A DNA stretch of 64,000 nucleotides from DAHUXD01 sp963805495 (GCA_963805495.1 CAWDUQ010000004.1:744001-808000), one strand, 5' to 3'. Shown: positions 41,916 to 51,274, numbered from the stretch's first letter. Translations and numbers: made by a program. Notes: a model not told the origin generated them from the sequence alone.

Positions 41916-44834
41916 TTGAAGAAACCACCCAGAGAGGCCCGTCCCTCTCCGATCCGGATCCGGGGCGCGCGGACTCACAATCTCCAGAACGTCTCGGTCG
42001 ACATCCCCATCGGGCAACTGACCGTCGTCACCGGCGTCTCGGGGTCGGGGAAGTCCTCGCTCGCCTTCGACACGCTCTACGCCGAGGGGCAGCGCCGCTA
42101 CGCGGAATCGCTCTCGACCTACGCGCGGCAATTCCTGGAGCGGCTCGACCGCCCGGACGCCGACTCGATCGAGCCGGTCCCGCCGGCGATCGCCCTCGAG
42201 CAGAAGAACGGTGTCCGCAACGCCCGGTCGACGGTCGGCACGCAGACCGAGATTCACGACGCGCTCCGGCTCCTCTTTGCCCACGGGGGAACGACGCTCT
42301 GTCCGGACTGCGGCGCGGCCGCGGTGCCGGGGGGCGTCGACCGGGCCGTCGGGGAGCTCTGCGATTCCGAGCCCGGGCAGCGAACCACTCTCGTGGCGCC
42401 CGTGACGTGGAAGGACCCGGCGAGCCCGGCCGGGGGCCGGCGCAAGCGAGGCAAGAGCGACGCCGCGCGGCTCGCGGAGTACCGGCGGGGCGGCTTCTTC
42501 CGCGCGGTGTCGCCGGAAGGGGAGACCGTCGAGATCGGGGACGCGGTCGAGGGGCTCCTCGACGCGCAGGGGCGCCTGCCGATCGTCGTCGGCCGGTTCG
42601 TCGTGGGCGACGCCGCTCGCCCCGAGATCGCGGCGGCCGTGGAGATGGCGTTCGCTCTGGCGGGGACGCTCGAGGCCCGAATCGAGGAGCGCGTGCGGGT
42701 CTTCCGGCGGGGCCTCCACTGCCCGCGGTGCGGCCGGGAGTTCCGCGACCCGACTCCGCCGATGTTCGCTTTCAACTCCCCGCTCGGCGCCTGTCCCGCC
42801 TGCCAGGGATTCGGCCGCGTGATTGGCGTGGACCTCGAGAAGGCGATCCCCGACCGCCGGCTCACGCTCGCCGAACGGCCCGTTGCTCCCTGGAACACCC
42901 CCGCGTACGAGTCGGCGTACGACGACCTCTTCCGCGCATGCCGTCGCTATTCGGTCCGGACCGACGTTCCGGTCTCGCGCCTCTCGGCGCACGAGCGCGA
43001 GGTCCTGATCCGGGGCCGCGGCGACTTCTACGGCGTGGCGGGGTTCTTCGACTGGCTCGAGACCAAGCGCTACAAGATCCACGTCCGGGTCCTGCTCGCG
43101 CGCTACCGCGCCTATACCCCCTGCGATGCCTGCGGCGGGACGCGCCTGGCGCCGCCCGCCCTGTGGGTCCGCTTCCGGGGACGAACGATCGCCGAGCTCG
43201 CGGACCTGCCCCTCTCGGAGATCCAGGCGTTTTTCGCGCAGCTGACGACGACGCCGGCCGAGCAGGAACGGCTGGCTTCGGCGCTGGCGGAGGTGAATGC
43301 GCGGGTGCGGTACATGAACGAGGTCGGCCTCGGCTACCTGTCGCTGTCGCGGCCGGCCCGGACGCTCTCGGGCGGCGAGGCCCAGCGCATCGGTCTCGCC
43401 TCCGCGCTCGGCGGTTCCCTGACCGGCACCCTGTACGTGCTGGACGAGCCGACGATCGGCCTCCATGCGATCGACACTCGCCGCCTCCTCAAGATCCTGC
43501 GCCGGCTGGCGGACCGCGGCAACACCGTCGTCGTGGTGGAACACGACCCGGAAGCCATGGAGGCGGCGGACCACGTGATCGACCTCGGCCCCGGCGCCGG
43601 GAGTCTGGGCGGCCGGGTCCTCTTCGAAGGTTCGCCGCGCGCGCTGGCCCGTCTCAAAGGGTCGGCGACGGGGGAGCTGCTCCGGAGACGGCTGCCGGCG
43701 GAGGCCGGGCGGCGGACGCCGGTCCGGGGGGGGGCGGCGCCGGATCGGGCCGACAAATCGCGTCGGGTCGTTCCGTTCCGGCGGGCCGAGGGAGCGATCA
43801 CGATCGTCGGCGCGCGGCAGAACAACCTGCGTGACCTGACGGTCCGCGTCCCCCTGGGCCGGCTGGTGTCGGTGGCCGGCGTCTCCGGCTCCGGAAAGTC
43901 GACACTCGTTCGCGACGTGTTGCACAACGCCTACGCCCGCAGGGTCAAGGGCGCCGCGCAGTTCGACGTCGGCGAGCACGACCGCATCGACGGCCTCGCG
44001 TCGATTTCCGATCTGCTGCTGGTGGATCAAAGCCCCCTCGGCCGCTCGGCGCGCTCCAATCCCGTGACCTACACGAAGGCCTGGGACGAGATCCGCCAGG
44101 CCTTCGCGAAGTCGGGCAAGGCCATGTCCCGGGGCATCTCGGCGCGCGACTTCTCCTTCAACTCCGCCGGCGGCCGCTGCGAGGCCTGCCGCGGCACGGG
44201 CTGGCAGACGATCGACATGCAGTTCCTGGCGGACGTCACGGTGCGTTGCGACGTCTGCGACGGCCGGCGGTTCCAGAGCCGCGTCCTGGCCGTGCGGCTG
44301 CGGGGCAAGAACATCGACGACGTCCTCGCGCTGACGATCGACGACGCGACCGTCTTCTTTGCCGGGGAAGAGAAAATCGTCCGGCGGCTCGAGCCGCTGC
44401 GCGAGGTCGGCCTCGGCTACATGCGGCTGGGCCAGCCGACGGCCACGCTTTCGGGCGGCGAGGCGCAGCGTCTGAAGCTCGCGGCCTTCCTCGGGATCCG
44501 GCCCGCGTCGACCCGCGGCGCCCTCTTCTTGTTCGACGAGCCCACGACGGGTCTGCACGCGAAGGACGTCGATCGGCTCCTCGGGACTCTCCGGCGCCTG
44601 ATCGCGCGCGGTCACTCCGTCCTCGCCGTCGAGCACCACCTCGGATTTCTCGAGGCGTCCGACTGGATCATCGAGCTGGGGCCCGGCGGTGGGCGCGAAG
44701 GGGGCCGGATCATCGCTGAAGGAACGCCCGCCGACATCCGTCGCAGCCCGGCGAGCGTGACGGGTCGCTTTCTCTCCGGCGGCCCGGTCGAGGAGCATGC
44801 GGCGACCCCCTATAATGCGACGGAGATTCCCTAG
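41916..44834 (+). CDS. uvrA: Excinuclease ABC subunit A
   Basis: The 972-residue protein carries two ABC ATPase modules. The first has GVSGSGKSSLAFDTLYAEGQ and LSGGEAQRIGLASALG; the second GVSGSGKSTLVRDVLHNAY and LSGGEAQRLKLAAFLG. Zinc modules are CPRCGREF...CPACQGFG and CEACRGTG...CDVCDGRRF. A UvrB-interacting region lies between the first Walker A and the first complete zinc module, so it is not a short class II UvrA. UvrA scans DNA for lesions with UvrB. Several blocks (for example IRPASTRGALFLFDEP) diverge from common UvrA, so another paralogue may exist elsewhere. TTG start inferred from the -10 spacing. Confidence 0.92.
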   Translation: MKKPPREARPSPIRIRGARTHNLQNVSVDIPIGQLTVVTGVSGSGKSSLAFDTLYAEGQRRYAESLSTYARQFLERLDRPDADSIEPVPPAIALEQKNGVRNARSTVGTQTEIHDALRLLFAHGGTTLCPDCGAAAVPGGVDRAVGELCDSEPGQRTTLVAPVTWKDPASPAGGRRKRGKSDAARLAEYRRGGFFRAVSPEGETVEIGDAVEGLLDAQGRLPIVVGRFVVGDAARPEIAAAVEMAFALAGTLEARIEERVRVFRRGLHCPRCGREFRDPTPPMFAFNSPLGACPACQGFGRVIGVDLEKAIPDRRLTLAERPVAPWNTPAYESAYDDLFRACRRYSVRTDVPVSRLSAHEREVLIRGRGDFYGVAGFFDWLETKRYKIHVRVLLARYRAYTPCDACGGTRLAPPALWVRFRGRTIAELADLPLSEIQAFFAQLTTTPAEQERLASALAEVNARVRYMNEVGLGYLSLSRPARTLSGGEAQRIGLASALGGSLTGTLYVLDEPTIGLHAIDTRRLLKILRRLADRGNTVVVVEHDPEAMEAADHVIDLGPGAGSLGGRVLFEGSPRALARLKGSATGELLRRRLPAEAGRRTPVRGGAAPDRADKSRRVVPFRRAEGAITIVGARQNNLRDLTVRVPLGRLVSVAGVSGSGKSTLVRDVLHNAYARRVKGAAQFDVGEHDRIDGLASISDLLLVDQSPLGRSARSNPVTYTKAWDEIRQAFAKSGKAMSRGISARDFSFNSAGGRCEACRGTGWQTIDMQFLADVTVRCDVCDGRRFQSRVLAVRLRGKNIDDVLALTIDDATVFFAGEEKIVRRLEPLREVGLGYMRLGQPTATLSGGEAQRLKLAAFLGIRPASTRGALFLFDEPTTGLHAKDVDRLLGTLRRLIARGHSVLAVEHHLGFLEASDWIIELGPGGGREGGRIIAEGTPADIRRSPASVTGRFLSGGPVEEHAATPYNATEIP
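44811..44816 (+). promoter_or_regulatory. -10 box (TATAAT) upstream of the propeller-GGDEF gene
   Basis: A perfect TATAAT lies in the last codons of uvrA, 33 nt before the GTG at 44850. No clear -35 at 17 bp and no Shine-Dalgarno before the GTG were seen. Confidence 0.45.
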
Positions 44835-44849
44835 ATCGCGCGCTCAATC

Positions 44850-47800
44850 GTGCCGAACTCCTTGAGACGAAAAGCTCCGAGCCGACTCACGATCCTCGCC
44901 GGGGGCCTGACGTTTCTGGCCGCGTGCGGTGTGTTCGCGGTCCCTTCGGCCGTCCCGGCCGTCGCGCCCTTCGAAGGCCGCTTCGAGTTCCGTACCTACA
45001 CCAAGGAGGAGGGTCTCGAGGACCTCTCCGTCGAGTGCGTCCTCCAGGACAAGATCGGCTACATCTGGGTCGGAACCGACGACGGCCTCTTCCGATACGA
45101 CGGCCGCCGGTTCCGCAGGTTCGGTCACGAAGACGGACTGCCGCGCCTGCGCATCTACCAGATCTACGAGACGTCCGACGGCCGGTTGTACGTCGCGACC
45201 GGCGGGGGCCTGGCGCGGTACGAGGGCGGGCGGTTCGTCGTCCTCGGCGAGAAGGCGGGCCTTGGCATCTTCGCCGTCGGCCACCAGGGAGTGGCGTCCG
45301 ATGCGAAGGGAACGCTCTACGTCGGCACCGACCACGGTCTCTACTCCGGCCGGGACGACCACTTCAAGTTCGACAAGGAGGCCAATGTCCTCGGCTCGGG
45401 ACCAGTCACCGCGGTGTCCGTCGACCCGGCCGGCGCCCTGTACTTCTCGCGCAGCGGCCTGCTCTACCGCAAGGAGTCCGGGCGCGCCGTCGAGTTCGGC
45501 CGCCCGCGCGGCCTTCCCGCCGACGAGACCCTGGACGACATCCGGACCGACGCCGCCGGCCGCCTCTGGGTCCGCACGGTCAAGAGGCTCTTCGTGCTCG
45601 CCCGGGGCGCCCAGCGTTTCGAGCGGGCGGACGAAGGCCTGCCGGAGTCGAGCGAGGTCGGACGCCTCGGCCTCGACGACCGCGGCGAGATCCTCCTGCC
45701 GACGGTGCAAGGACTCGCTTCGCGGCAGGGGGCGGCGTGGCGCCTGATCGGTCGCCGCGAAGGCCTGGCCGTCGAGACGGCGCTCGCCGCCATCGTCGAT
45801 CGCGAGGGCTCTCTGTGGATCGGGCTCCTCGGCGGCGGTCTCGCGCGCCGGGTCGGGCACGGGCAATTCACGGGCTGGTCGGCGGCGGACGGGCTGTCGC
45901 ACGAAGTCGTCTGGGCCGTCGCGCGCGAGAAGTCGGCCTCGGGGCCGGGGGCGTTGTGGGTCGGCACCGAGCAGGGGTTGAGCCGGATCGACCCGAAGAC
46001 CGGGGCGGTGCGCGTCTACCTCGACTCCGACGGGCTGGCCGGCAACACCGTCAACGCGCTCGCCGCGGGCGAGGACGGGACGATCTGGGCCGGCTCGTGG
46101 CCCGGAGGCGTGACGCGTTTGTCGCCCGACGGAAAACTGCGTCTTTTTTCCGCGGACGACGTCTCGCCCGACCAGTTCCGCGTGGCGGCGATCCACGTCC
46201 GTCCCGACGGTGAGGTCTGGGTCGGTGCGGTCAGCGGCCTCTATCGGCTGCGGGCGGGCGGCGACCGGCTCGAACGCGTGGCGGTCGGGCGGGAGAAGCC
46301 CGACAACATTCGCGGTTTCGCCGAGGACCCTTCCGGAATCCTCTATGCCGCCAGCAAGCAGGGCATTCTTCGCGTCAACGGACCGGCGCCCCGAAAGTTC
46401 ACCGTTCGCGACGGCCTGAAAGAGGATTTCGTCTCCTCCATCGCCTTCGCGTCCGACGGCAGTCTCGTGGTCGCCTACCGCGAGTCGATCGGCGCGGCGA
46501 AGATCATCCTGCAGGAGGACCGCCTCACGGTGCGGCCCATCGACGTGTCGACGGGCCTCGTGTCGAACAAGGTCGTCCTCGTCGGCCGCGACGCTGCGGG
46601 CGCGATGTGGATCGGCACGGGCTCAGGCGCCGACGTGTACGGCGCCGACTGGGCGCTCGCGGCCCGCTACGGCCGGCTCGACGGCATGATCAGCGAGGAC
46701 CTCGACCAGAACGCGTTCCTGGCCGAGCCCGACGGGACCGTCTGGCTCGGCTCGAGCCGTGGCCTGATCCGTTCGCAGGCGGGGATTCCGCCCGCCCCGG
46801 AGCCCCCTCCGACCGTCGTCCTGACGAACGTCAGCGCCGGCGGCCGGCCGCTCAGCCCGACGGCGGAGGCCTCGCTTGCGCCGGACGAGCGCAACGTCAG
46901 TGTGTCCTGGGCCGGCCTCACGTACCTCGAGCCGAGCAAGGTCCGCTACAAGCACCGAATTGCGGGGCTCGTCGACCAATACACGGAGACCGAGTTGACC
47001 GAGGCGCGATTCCCGGCGCTCCCGAGCGGACGCTATCGCTTCGAAGTGCTCTGCGTGTCGGCGCGCGGCAAGGAGTCTGTGACGCCGGCCGTATTCACGT
47101 TGGAGGTGCGACCCGCCTGGTGGAAGACGCTGTGGGCGTGGGCCCTCTGGGTGCTGGTCGCGGCCGCGGCGCTGACCGCCTTCGTGCGCTGGCGGACGCG
47201 GTACCTCGAGGTCGAGCGGCACCGGCTGGAGGAGGCCGTGGCCGCCCGCAGCGCCGAGCTCGCCGCCGCCAACCGGGAGTTGCGCGAGGCGTCCTTCACC
47301 GACGCGTTGACGGGAGCCCGCAACCGGCGGTTCTTCGCGACGGTGATCGAGGACGACGTCAACCGGACGCTCCGCGTGCACTCGACGCCTCCGGCCAACC
47401 GGCCTCGCAACTGCGACCTGATCTTCTACATCGTCGACATCGACCACTTCAAGGAGATCAACGACGAGTTCGGCCACGACCGCGGCGACGGCGTGCTCGC
47501 GGAGATGGCCCGGCGGCTGACGGGCGTCGTGCGCGATTCGGACCGCCTGATCCGGTGGGGCGGGGAGGAGTTTCTGCTGATCTCCCGCGACGCGGACCGG
47601 ACGCGCGGAGACGTCCTCGCCGGCCGCGTCATGACGGCCGTGGGCTCGGAGCCCTTCGACATCAACGGAGGCCAGAAGGTGCGCCGGACCTGCTCGGTCG
47701 GCTGGGCGCCGTTTCCCTGGTACCCGGACTCGACCCGCACGTTCGCCTTCACGGAAGTCTTGAAGCTCGCCGACCGCGCGATGTACCTCGCCAAGCAGTC

Positions 47801-47957
47801 CGGACGCAACCGGTCGGTCGGCGTGGTCCCGTCGGGCCCGTACTCCGAGGTCGGCGCCCGGAACGGGGACTGGTGGGAGAAGCCCCTGGGCGACGCCGAG
47901 GGCTCGGCCGTCTCGATCGTGCGCACCGGGGGCCCGGTCATCGTGGCCGAAGACTGA
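44850..47957 (+). CDS. Sensor diguanylate cyclase: beta-propeller, Y_Y_Y, membrane helix, GGDEF
   Basis: The 1035-residue protein has a signal/anchor helix, then about fourteen regulator-propeller repeats (units such as GYIWVGTDDGLFRYDGRRF, GALWVGTEQGLSRIDPKTG and GTIWAGSWPGGVTRLSPDG), a Y_Y_Y domain (~700-760), a membrane helix (~765-785), a coiled coil and a GGDEF domain. RWGGEEF near residue 903 is a valid active site, and RDSD lies five residues before it as an intact inhibitory I-site. It probably senses a periplasmic ligand and makes cyclic-di-GMP inside. The propeller/Y_Y_Y half is that of HTCS-type polysaccharide sensors. Confidence 0.92.
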   Translation: MPNSLRRKAPSRLTILAGGLTFLAACGVFAVPSAVPAVAPFEGRFEFRTYTKEEGLEDLSVECVLQDKIGYIWVGTDDGLFRYDGRRFRRFGHEDGLPRLRIYQIYETSDGRLYVATGGGLARYEGGRFVVLGEKAGLGIFAVGHQGVASDAKGTLYVGTDHGLYSGRDDHFKFDKEANVLGSGPVTAVSVDPAGALYFSRSGLLYRKESGRAVEFGRPRGLPADETLDDIRTDAAGRLWVRTVKRLFVLARGAQRFERADEGLPESSEVGRLGLDDRGEILLPTVQGLASRQGAAWRLIGRREGLAVETALAAIVDREGSLWIGLLGGGLARRVGHGQFTGWSAADGLSHEVVWAVAREKSASGPGALWVGTEQGLSRIDPKTGAVRVYLDSDGLAGNTVNALAAGEDGTIWAGSWPGGVTRLSPDGKLRLFSADDVSPDQFRVAAIHVRPDGEVWVGAVSGLYRLRAGGDRLERVAVGREKPDNIRGFAEDPSGILYAASKQGILRVNGPAPRKFTVRDGLKEDFVSSIAFASDGSLVVAYRESIGAAKIILQEDRLTVRPIDVSTGLVSNKVVLVGRDAAGAMWIGTGSGADVYGADWALAARYGRLDGMISEDLDQNAFLAEPDGTVWLGSSRGLIRSQAGIPPAPEPPPTVVLTNVSAGGRPLSPTAEASLAPDERNVSVSWAGLTYLEPSKVRYKHRIAGLVDQYTETELTEARFPALPSGRYRFEVLCVSARGKESVTPAVFTLEVRPAWWKTLWAWALWVLVAAAALTAFVRWRTRYLEVERHRLEEAVAARSAELAAANRELREASFTDALTGARNRRFFATVIEDDVNRTLRVHSTPPANRPRNCDLIFYIVDIDHFKEINDEFGHDRGDGVLAEMARRLTGVVRDSDRLIRWGGEEFLLISRDADRTRGDVLAGRVMTAVGSEPFDINGGQKVRRTCSVGWAPFPWYPDSTRTFAFTEVLKLADRAMYLAKQSGRNRSVGVVPSGPYSEVGARNGDWWEKPLGDAEGSAVSIVRTGGPVIVAED

Positions 47958-48012
47958 AGCCCCGTAACCTCCGGCCGGGGGCGGCGTATCCGGATGCGGG
48001 AGGTTTTCGCTC

Positions 48013-48930
48013 ATGAAGACACGCCGGAGACAGGTTCTCGCCTCGGCCGCGATCCTCGCGCTGTGCGCCTCGACGGGGCGAGCCGGCCACCGCAATCGCA
48101 GCGTCTCGGTCCGCGACGGCGGGAATCCGACGAGCTGCAGCGACCTTCAGGTCCTCTTCGGCGACCGGGCGGCGGTCCGGGCCGAGGAACGGGTCACGGT
48201 TCCGGTGCCGGCCGGACGCGCTCTCCACATCGAGGCGGCCCGCAACTCGGGCGCACACGTCCGCGAGGAGGCCCGTGCCGATTTCGAAATCGTGGCCTGC
48301 AAGGCCGCGCCGACGGCGGACGGCCTCTCCGCGATCGCGCTGGAGCGTTCCGGCGACTCCGTGACCGTGCGGGGCCCCGCCGACGAAGACTGGGTGGGTT
48401 ATCTGCTCGTCGTGGCGCCGCGCGGCGCGCCAATGGAAATTTCGGCCCGGAACGGCCCGATCGGCCTCGCGGGCCTCTCCGGCCGCGTCGTCGCGAACAC
48501 GCACAACGGGCCGATCTCCGTCCATGACTCCGCGGGCGATCTCGACCTTCACGCCCAGAACGGGCCGATCGCGTTCGAGGGCGCGGGCGGCAAGCTCCGG
48601 GCGCGGACCGAGAACGGTCCGATCGAAGTCGAGCTCTCGGGGGACGCGTGGACGGGGGACGGTCTCGATGCCCGCGCCGTCAACGGCCCGGTCACGCTCG
48701 CGATCCCCGCGGGTTACCGCTCGGCCGCGGTGGTCGAGTCCCGCGGCCACTCGCCGTTCCGGTGCCGCGGCGAGGCCTGCGCGACCGCGCGGAGGACGTG
48801 GGACGACGGCCACCGGCGGATCGAGCTCGGCGACGGGCCGGCGCTCGTGAGGCTGTCGACCGAAAACGGACCGGTGTCGGTGCGGACCGGGTCGGACGCG
48901 GGCCACGAGGACGCGGACGACGACGAGTGA
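48013..48930 (+). CDS. Exported repeat protein with six NGP[IV] units
   Basis: The 305-residue protein has a signal peptide (residues 1-24). Its C-terminal half contains six spaced copies of an [RHQEV]-NGP-[IV] motif (ARNGPIGL, THNGPISV, AQNGPIAF, TENGPIEV, AVNGPVTL, TENGPVSV), most 18-25 residues apart, which predicts a right-handed beta-helix like the DUF4097 putative adhesin fold. Two cysteines (CRGEAC) sit between the fifth and sixth units. The tail is very acidic (GHEDADDDE). A GGGAGG ribosome site precedes the ATG. Function is unknown; a surface or periplasmic binding role is a guess. Confidence 0.75.
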   Translation: MKTRRRQVLASAAILALCASTGRAGHRNRSVSVRDGGNPTSCSDLQVLFGDRAAVRAEERVTVPVPAGRALHIEAARNSGAHVREEARADFEIVACKAAPTADGLSAIALERSGDSVTVRGPADEDWVGYLLVVAPRGAPMEISARNGPIGLAGLSGRVVANTHNGPISVHDSAGDLDLHAQNGPIAFEGAGGKLRARTENGPIEVELSGDAWTGDGLDARAVNGPVTLAIPAGYRSAAVVESRGHSPFRCRGEACATARRTWDDGHRRIELGDGPALVRLSTENGPVSVRTGSDAGHEDADDDE

Positions 48931-48953
48931 GCGGCGCCGGCCCCAGGTCTCGT

Positions 48954-49169
48954 TTCTCAACAGGTTGTTCACGCAATTCGGCGATGTGAGACCCGGGCCG
49001 TAGGGGCGGCCCTTGTGGCCGCCCGCTGACAGGCTGACGATTCGCGTGCCGCCTCTCGATGGGCACAGGAGAGGGCGCCCGCAAGGGGCGCCCCTACGTG
49101 CCGGGTCGCGGAAGTTCCAGGGGTCACTTCACGAAGGGAGCGCCGGCACGGTGAACAACGTCTTGAGAA
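48954..49169. repeat. MITE-like repeat, copy 2, with terminal inverted repeats
   Basis: This 216-bp element matches copy 1 at 37376-37581. The 19-bp terminal repeats at 48954-48972 and 49151-49169 are identical in sequence to those of copy 1, and the inner hairpin arms (48999-49024 and 49073-49098) are conserved, while linkers differ. It again occupies a convergent gap, 24 bp after one stop and 8 bp before the other. No coding region is credible inside. Confidence 0.75.
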
Positions 49170-49176
49170 TTAACAC

Positions 49177-49668
49177 CTAGGGCCGGCCGGGCTCCTTCAG
49201 GAACTCCACGAGGGCCGCGCGGTTGCGGTACCCCTCGTGCTTTCCGATCAGCCGACCGTCCGGCGTCGCGACGACGAGGGTCGGGAAGCCCGAGATCTCG
49301 TAGCGGCGCTGGAGCTCGTCGACGTCGGGCGCATTCCGTCCGTCCTCGCGCGCGCGGTCCACGACGCGGACCGGAACGAACGCGGCGTTGACGCGGTCGG
49401 CGACCTCGGGCGATTCCCAATCCCGGTCGACGAGCTTGCACGGTCCGCACCACGCCGCGGTGAAATCGTAGAGGATCGGCTTGCCGGCTTTCGAGGCCCG
49501 GGAGGCCGCGTCTTCGCGGGGTTGCCAGCGGATGAGGCCCGTGCCCTCGGCTCCGCCGCGGTCCATCACCGCGGTGACGATCCGGAAGAGGAGCGCGGCG
49601 AGGAGCACCCAGAGGAGGGCGGGCGAGAGCCGCGACTGGGAATTCGAAACCGCCTCAGTCCTGTCCAT
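49177..49668 (-). CDS. Membrane-anchored thioredoxin-like protein
   Basis: The 163-residue protein has one N-terminal membrane helix (~residues 15-35) and a thioredoxin domain with the active site WCGPC (residues 73-77) in YDFTAAWCGPCKLVD and the cis-proline region SGFPTLVVATPDG. It resembles DsbD-gamma/thioredoxin-like periplasmic reductases. The ATG at 49666-49668 has GGGAG upstream and overlaps the end of the ABC permease gene, so it is the third gene of that operon. It may keep exported thiols reduced or help cytochrome maturation. Confidence 0.87.
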   Translation of the reverse strand: MDRTEAVSNSQSRLSPALLWVLLAALLFRIVTAVMDRGGAEGTGLIRWQPREDAASRASKAGKPILYDFTAAWCGPCKLVDRDWESPEVADRVNAAFVPVRVVDRAREDGRNAPDVDELQRRYEISGFPTLVVATPDGRLIGKHEGYRNRAALVEFLKEPGRP

Positions 49669-50344
49669 AGGCAAACTCCCGGCGGCTGAAGATGAGGGCG
49701 GCGGCGGCCAGAAGGACGACGGCCGCGAGCACACCGCGGCCGGCGCCCGACAGCGCCGACGGCTCTCCCTTGAACACGCGCTCCCAGTCGACCGGGGCCA
49801 GGATCTCGCGCCGACCGGCCTCGGCGAGCTTCTGGAACCAGGCGACGTTGGTCTGGATCGACAGGAAGAGCTGGAGGCCCGCGACGGCGATGACGTCGCC
49901 GTACCCGGGCAGGAAGGTCGAGAAGAAGATCAGCATGGCCGCCGTCTGGGCGGCGCGAAGGATGCCGGAGCCGACGTTGGCGGCCATCCACGCGGGCTCG
50001 AGCGGCGGCCCGGAATCGTGCACGGCGGCCTTCACGACGACGGCGAACAGCGCGCACGCGACGAGGAACGCGGCGAATGCGACGAGGATGCCGAGGTAGC
50101 GGCCGAAGAGGTAGTCGGTGCGCCGGATCGGGCGCACGAGGATCATCTGGAGGGCCCCGCTCGAGACGTCCCGGGAGACCGATGCCGCCGCGAGGACGAA
50201 CAATACGAGGGTGCCTGCGCCCCCGTCGGCGCTTGCCTTGCCGCCGGACGCGGCGATCGTGAAGGCCGAAGCGACGGCGAAGATGACGAGCACGACGAGC
50301 GTTCCGGCGCTGCGCGATTTCTGGCGCAGGAACCGGCGAATCAT
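49655..50344 (-). CDS. ABC-2 transporter permease
   Basis: The 229-residue protein has six hydrophobic segments, the normal ABC-2 permease number. VSRDVSSGALQMILVRPIRRTDYLFGRYLG is the characteristic segment after the second helix. It starts at an ATG 5 nt after the ATPase stop and ends within the thioredoxin gene, so ATPase, permease and thioredoxin form one operon. The transported compound is unknown. Confidence 0.85.
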   Translation of the reverse strand: MIRRFLRQKSRSAGTLVVLVIFAVASAFTIAASGGKASADGGAGTLVLFVLAAASVSRDVSSGALQMILVRPIRRTDYLFGRYLGILVAFAAFLVACALFAVVVKAAVHDSGPPLEPAWMAANVGSGILRAAQTAAMLIFFSTFLPGYGDVIAVAGLQLFLSIQTNVAWFQKLAEAGRREILAPVDWERVFKGEPSALSGAGRGVLAAVVLLAAAALIFSRREFAYGQD

Positions 50345-50349
50345 TTCCG

Positions 50350-51261
50350 TCAAGAGGGAGGCGCCTCGCGGAAGAGCTCTTCGAGCTCGGCCGAGGAACG
50401 GACCTCCCGCACCGCGACGTCGGCGATGGCGAGCGCCTTGACCGCCCGTGCGATGTCGGCCGGGCCGGCGTCCGACAGGCGCAAAAGGCCGGTTTCCCCG
50501 GCCTCGACGGCGATCCCTTCGCGTCCGAGGATCTCCGCGGCACGCGCCGCGTGTGCGGAGTCGACCCGGATCGCGGCGCGGCGCCGGGAGGCGGCGTCCC
50601 CGGTCAGGGTCTCGGAGCGAGTCAGCCGGCCGTGATCGATGAAGACCACGCGGTCGCAGACCTTTTCGACCTCGGGAAGCTGGTGGGAGTTGAGGACGAT
50701 CGTGGCGCCGCGCGCCCTGGCTTCGAGGATCCGCTCGCGCACGGTGACGACTCCGAGGGGATCGGTGCCCGACGCCGGCTCGTCGAGGAAGAGAATGTCG
50801 GGCCGGCCGAGTGTCGCCTGGGCCACGCCGATTCTCTGGAGCATCCCGCGGGAGTAGGTGCGGAGCTTTCGCTCGAGGGCGGCCGGATCGAGGCCGACCC
50901 GCGCCGCCGCTTCCCGGACCTCGGCGCCGGTCCGGGCGGAGTCGCCGCCGGAGAGCCGCCAGTGAAACTCGAGGAAGTCGGAGCCGGTCAGGTCCCGGTC
51001 GAACCCCAGCCGTTCGGGCATGTAGCCGGTCCGGGCGCGGATCGAGAGGTCGTCGGCCGGACGGCCGTCGATTCGGATCGAGCCCGAATCCGGGCGGAGG
51101 AAGCCCAGCAGGCACGAGAGCAAAGTGGTCTTCCCGGCGCCGTTGGGGCCGATGAGGCCGACGGTTTCGCCCCGCCGAACCTCCAGGGACACACCCTCGA
51201 GAGCCCGGGTGCGCCGCCCGAAGCGGCCGTAGGTCTTGGACACGTTGTCGACCGCGATCAC
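50350..51261 (-). CDS. ABC transporter ATP-binding protein
   Basis: The 303-residue protein has Walker A GLIGPNGAGKTTLLSCLLG, signature YSRGMLQRIGVAQ, Walker B ILFLDEPASGTDP and the switch histidine in IVLNSHQLPEVEKV. The signature YSRGM is a variant of LSGGQ common in ABC-2 exporters. The last ~80 residues are an ABC-2-type C-terminal extension. GTG start lies 7 nt after a TATCAT box. A second ABC operon is divergent from it, 82 bp away. Confidence 0.9.
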   Translation of the reverse strand: MIAVDNVSKTYGRFGRRTRALEGVSLEVRRGETVGLIGPNGAGKTTLLSCLLGFLRPDSGSIRIDGRPADDLSIRARTGYMPERLGFDRDLTGSDFLEFHWRLSGGDSARTGAEVREAAARVGLDPAALERKLRTYSRGMLQRIGVAQATLGRPDILFLDEPASGTDPLGVVTVRERILEARARGATIVLNSHQLPEVEKVCDRVVFIDHGRLTRSETLTGDAASRRRAAIRVDSAHAARAAEILGREGIAVEAGETGLLRLSDAGPADIARAVKALAIADVAVREVRSSAELEELFREAPPS

Positions 51262-51268
51262 GCCGCGA

Positions 51269-51274
51269 ATGATA
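51269..51274 (-). promoter_or_regulatory. -10 box (TATCAT) of a probable leaderless ABC-operon transcript
   Basis: TATCAT on the reverse strand ends 7 nt before the GTG at 51261. No Shine-Dalgarno is present in the spacer. Confidence 0.45.

Noticed and set aside
41911..41919. ATG at 41911 as the uvrA start
   Set aside because: It is out of frame with UvrA and stops after two codons.
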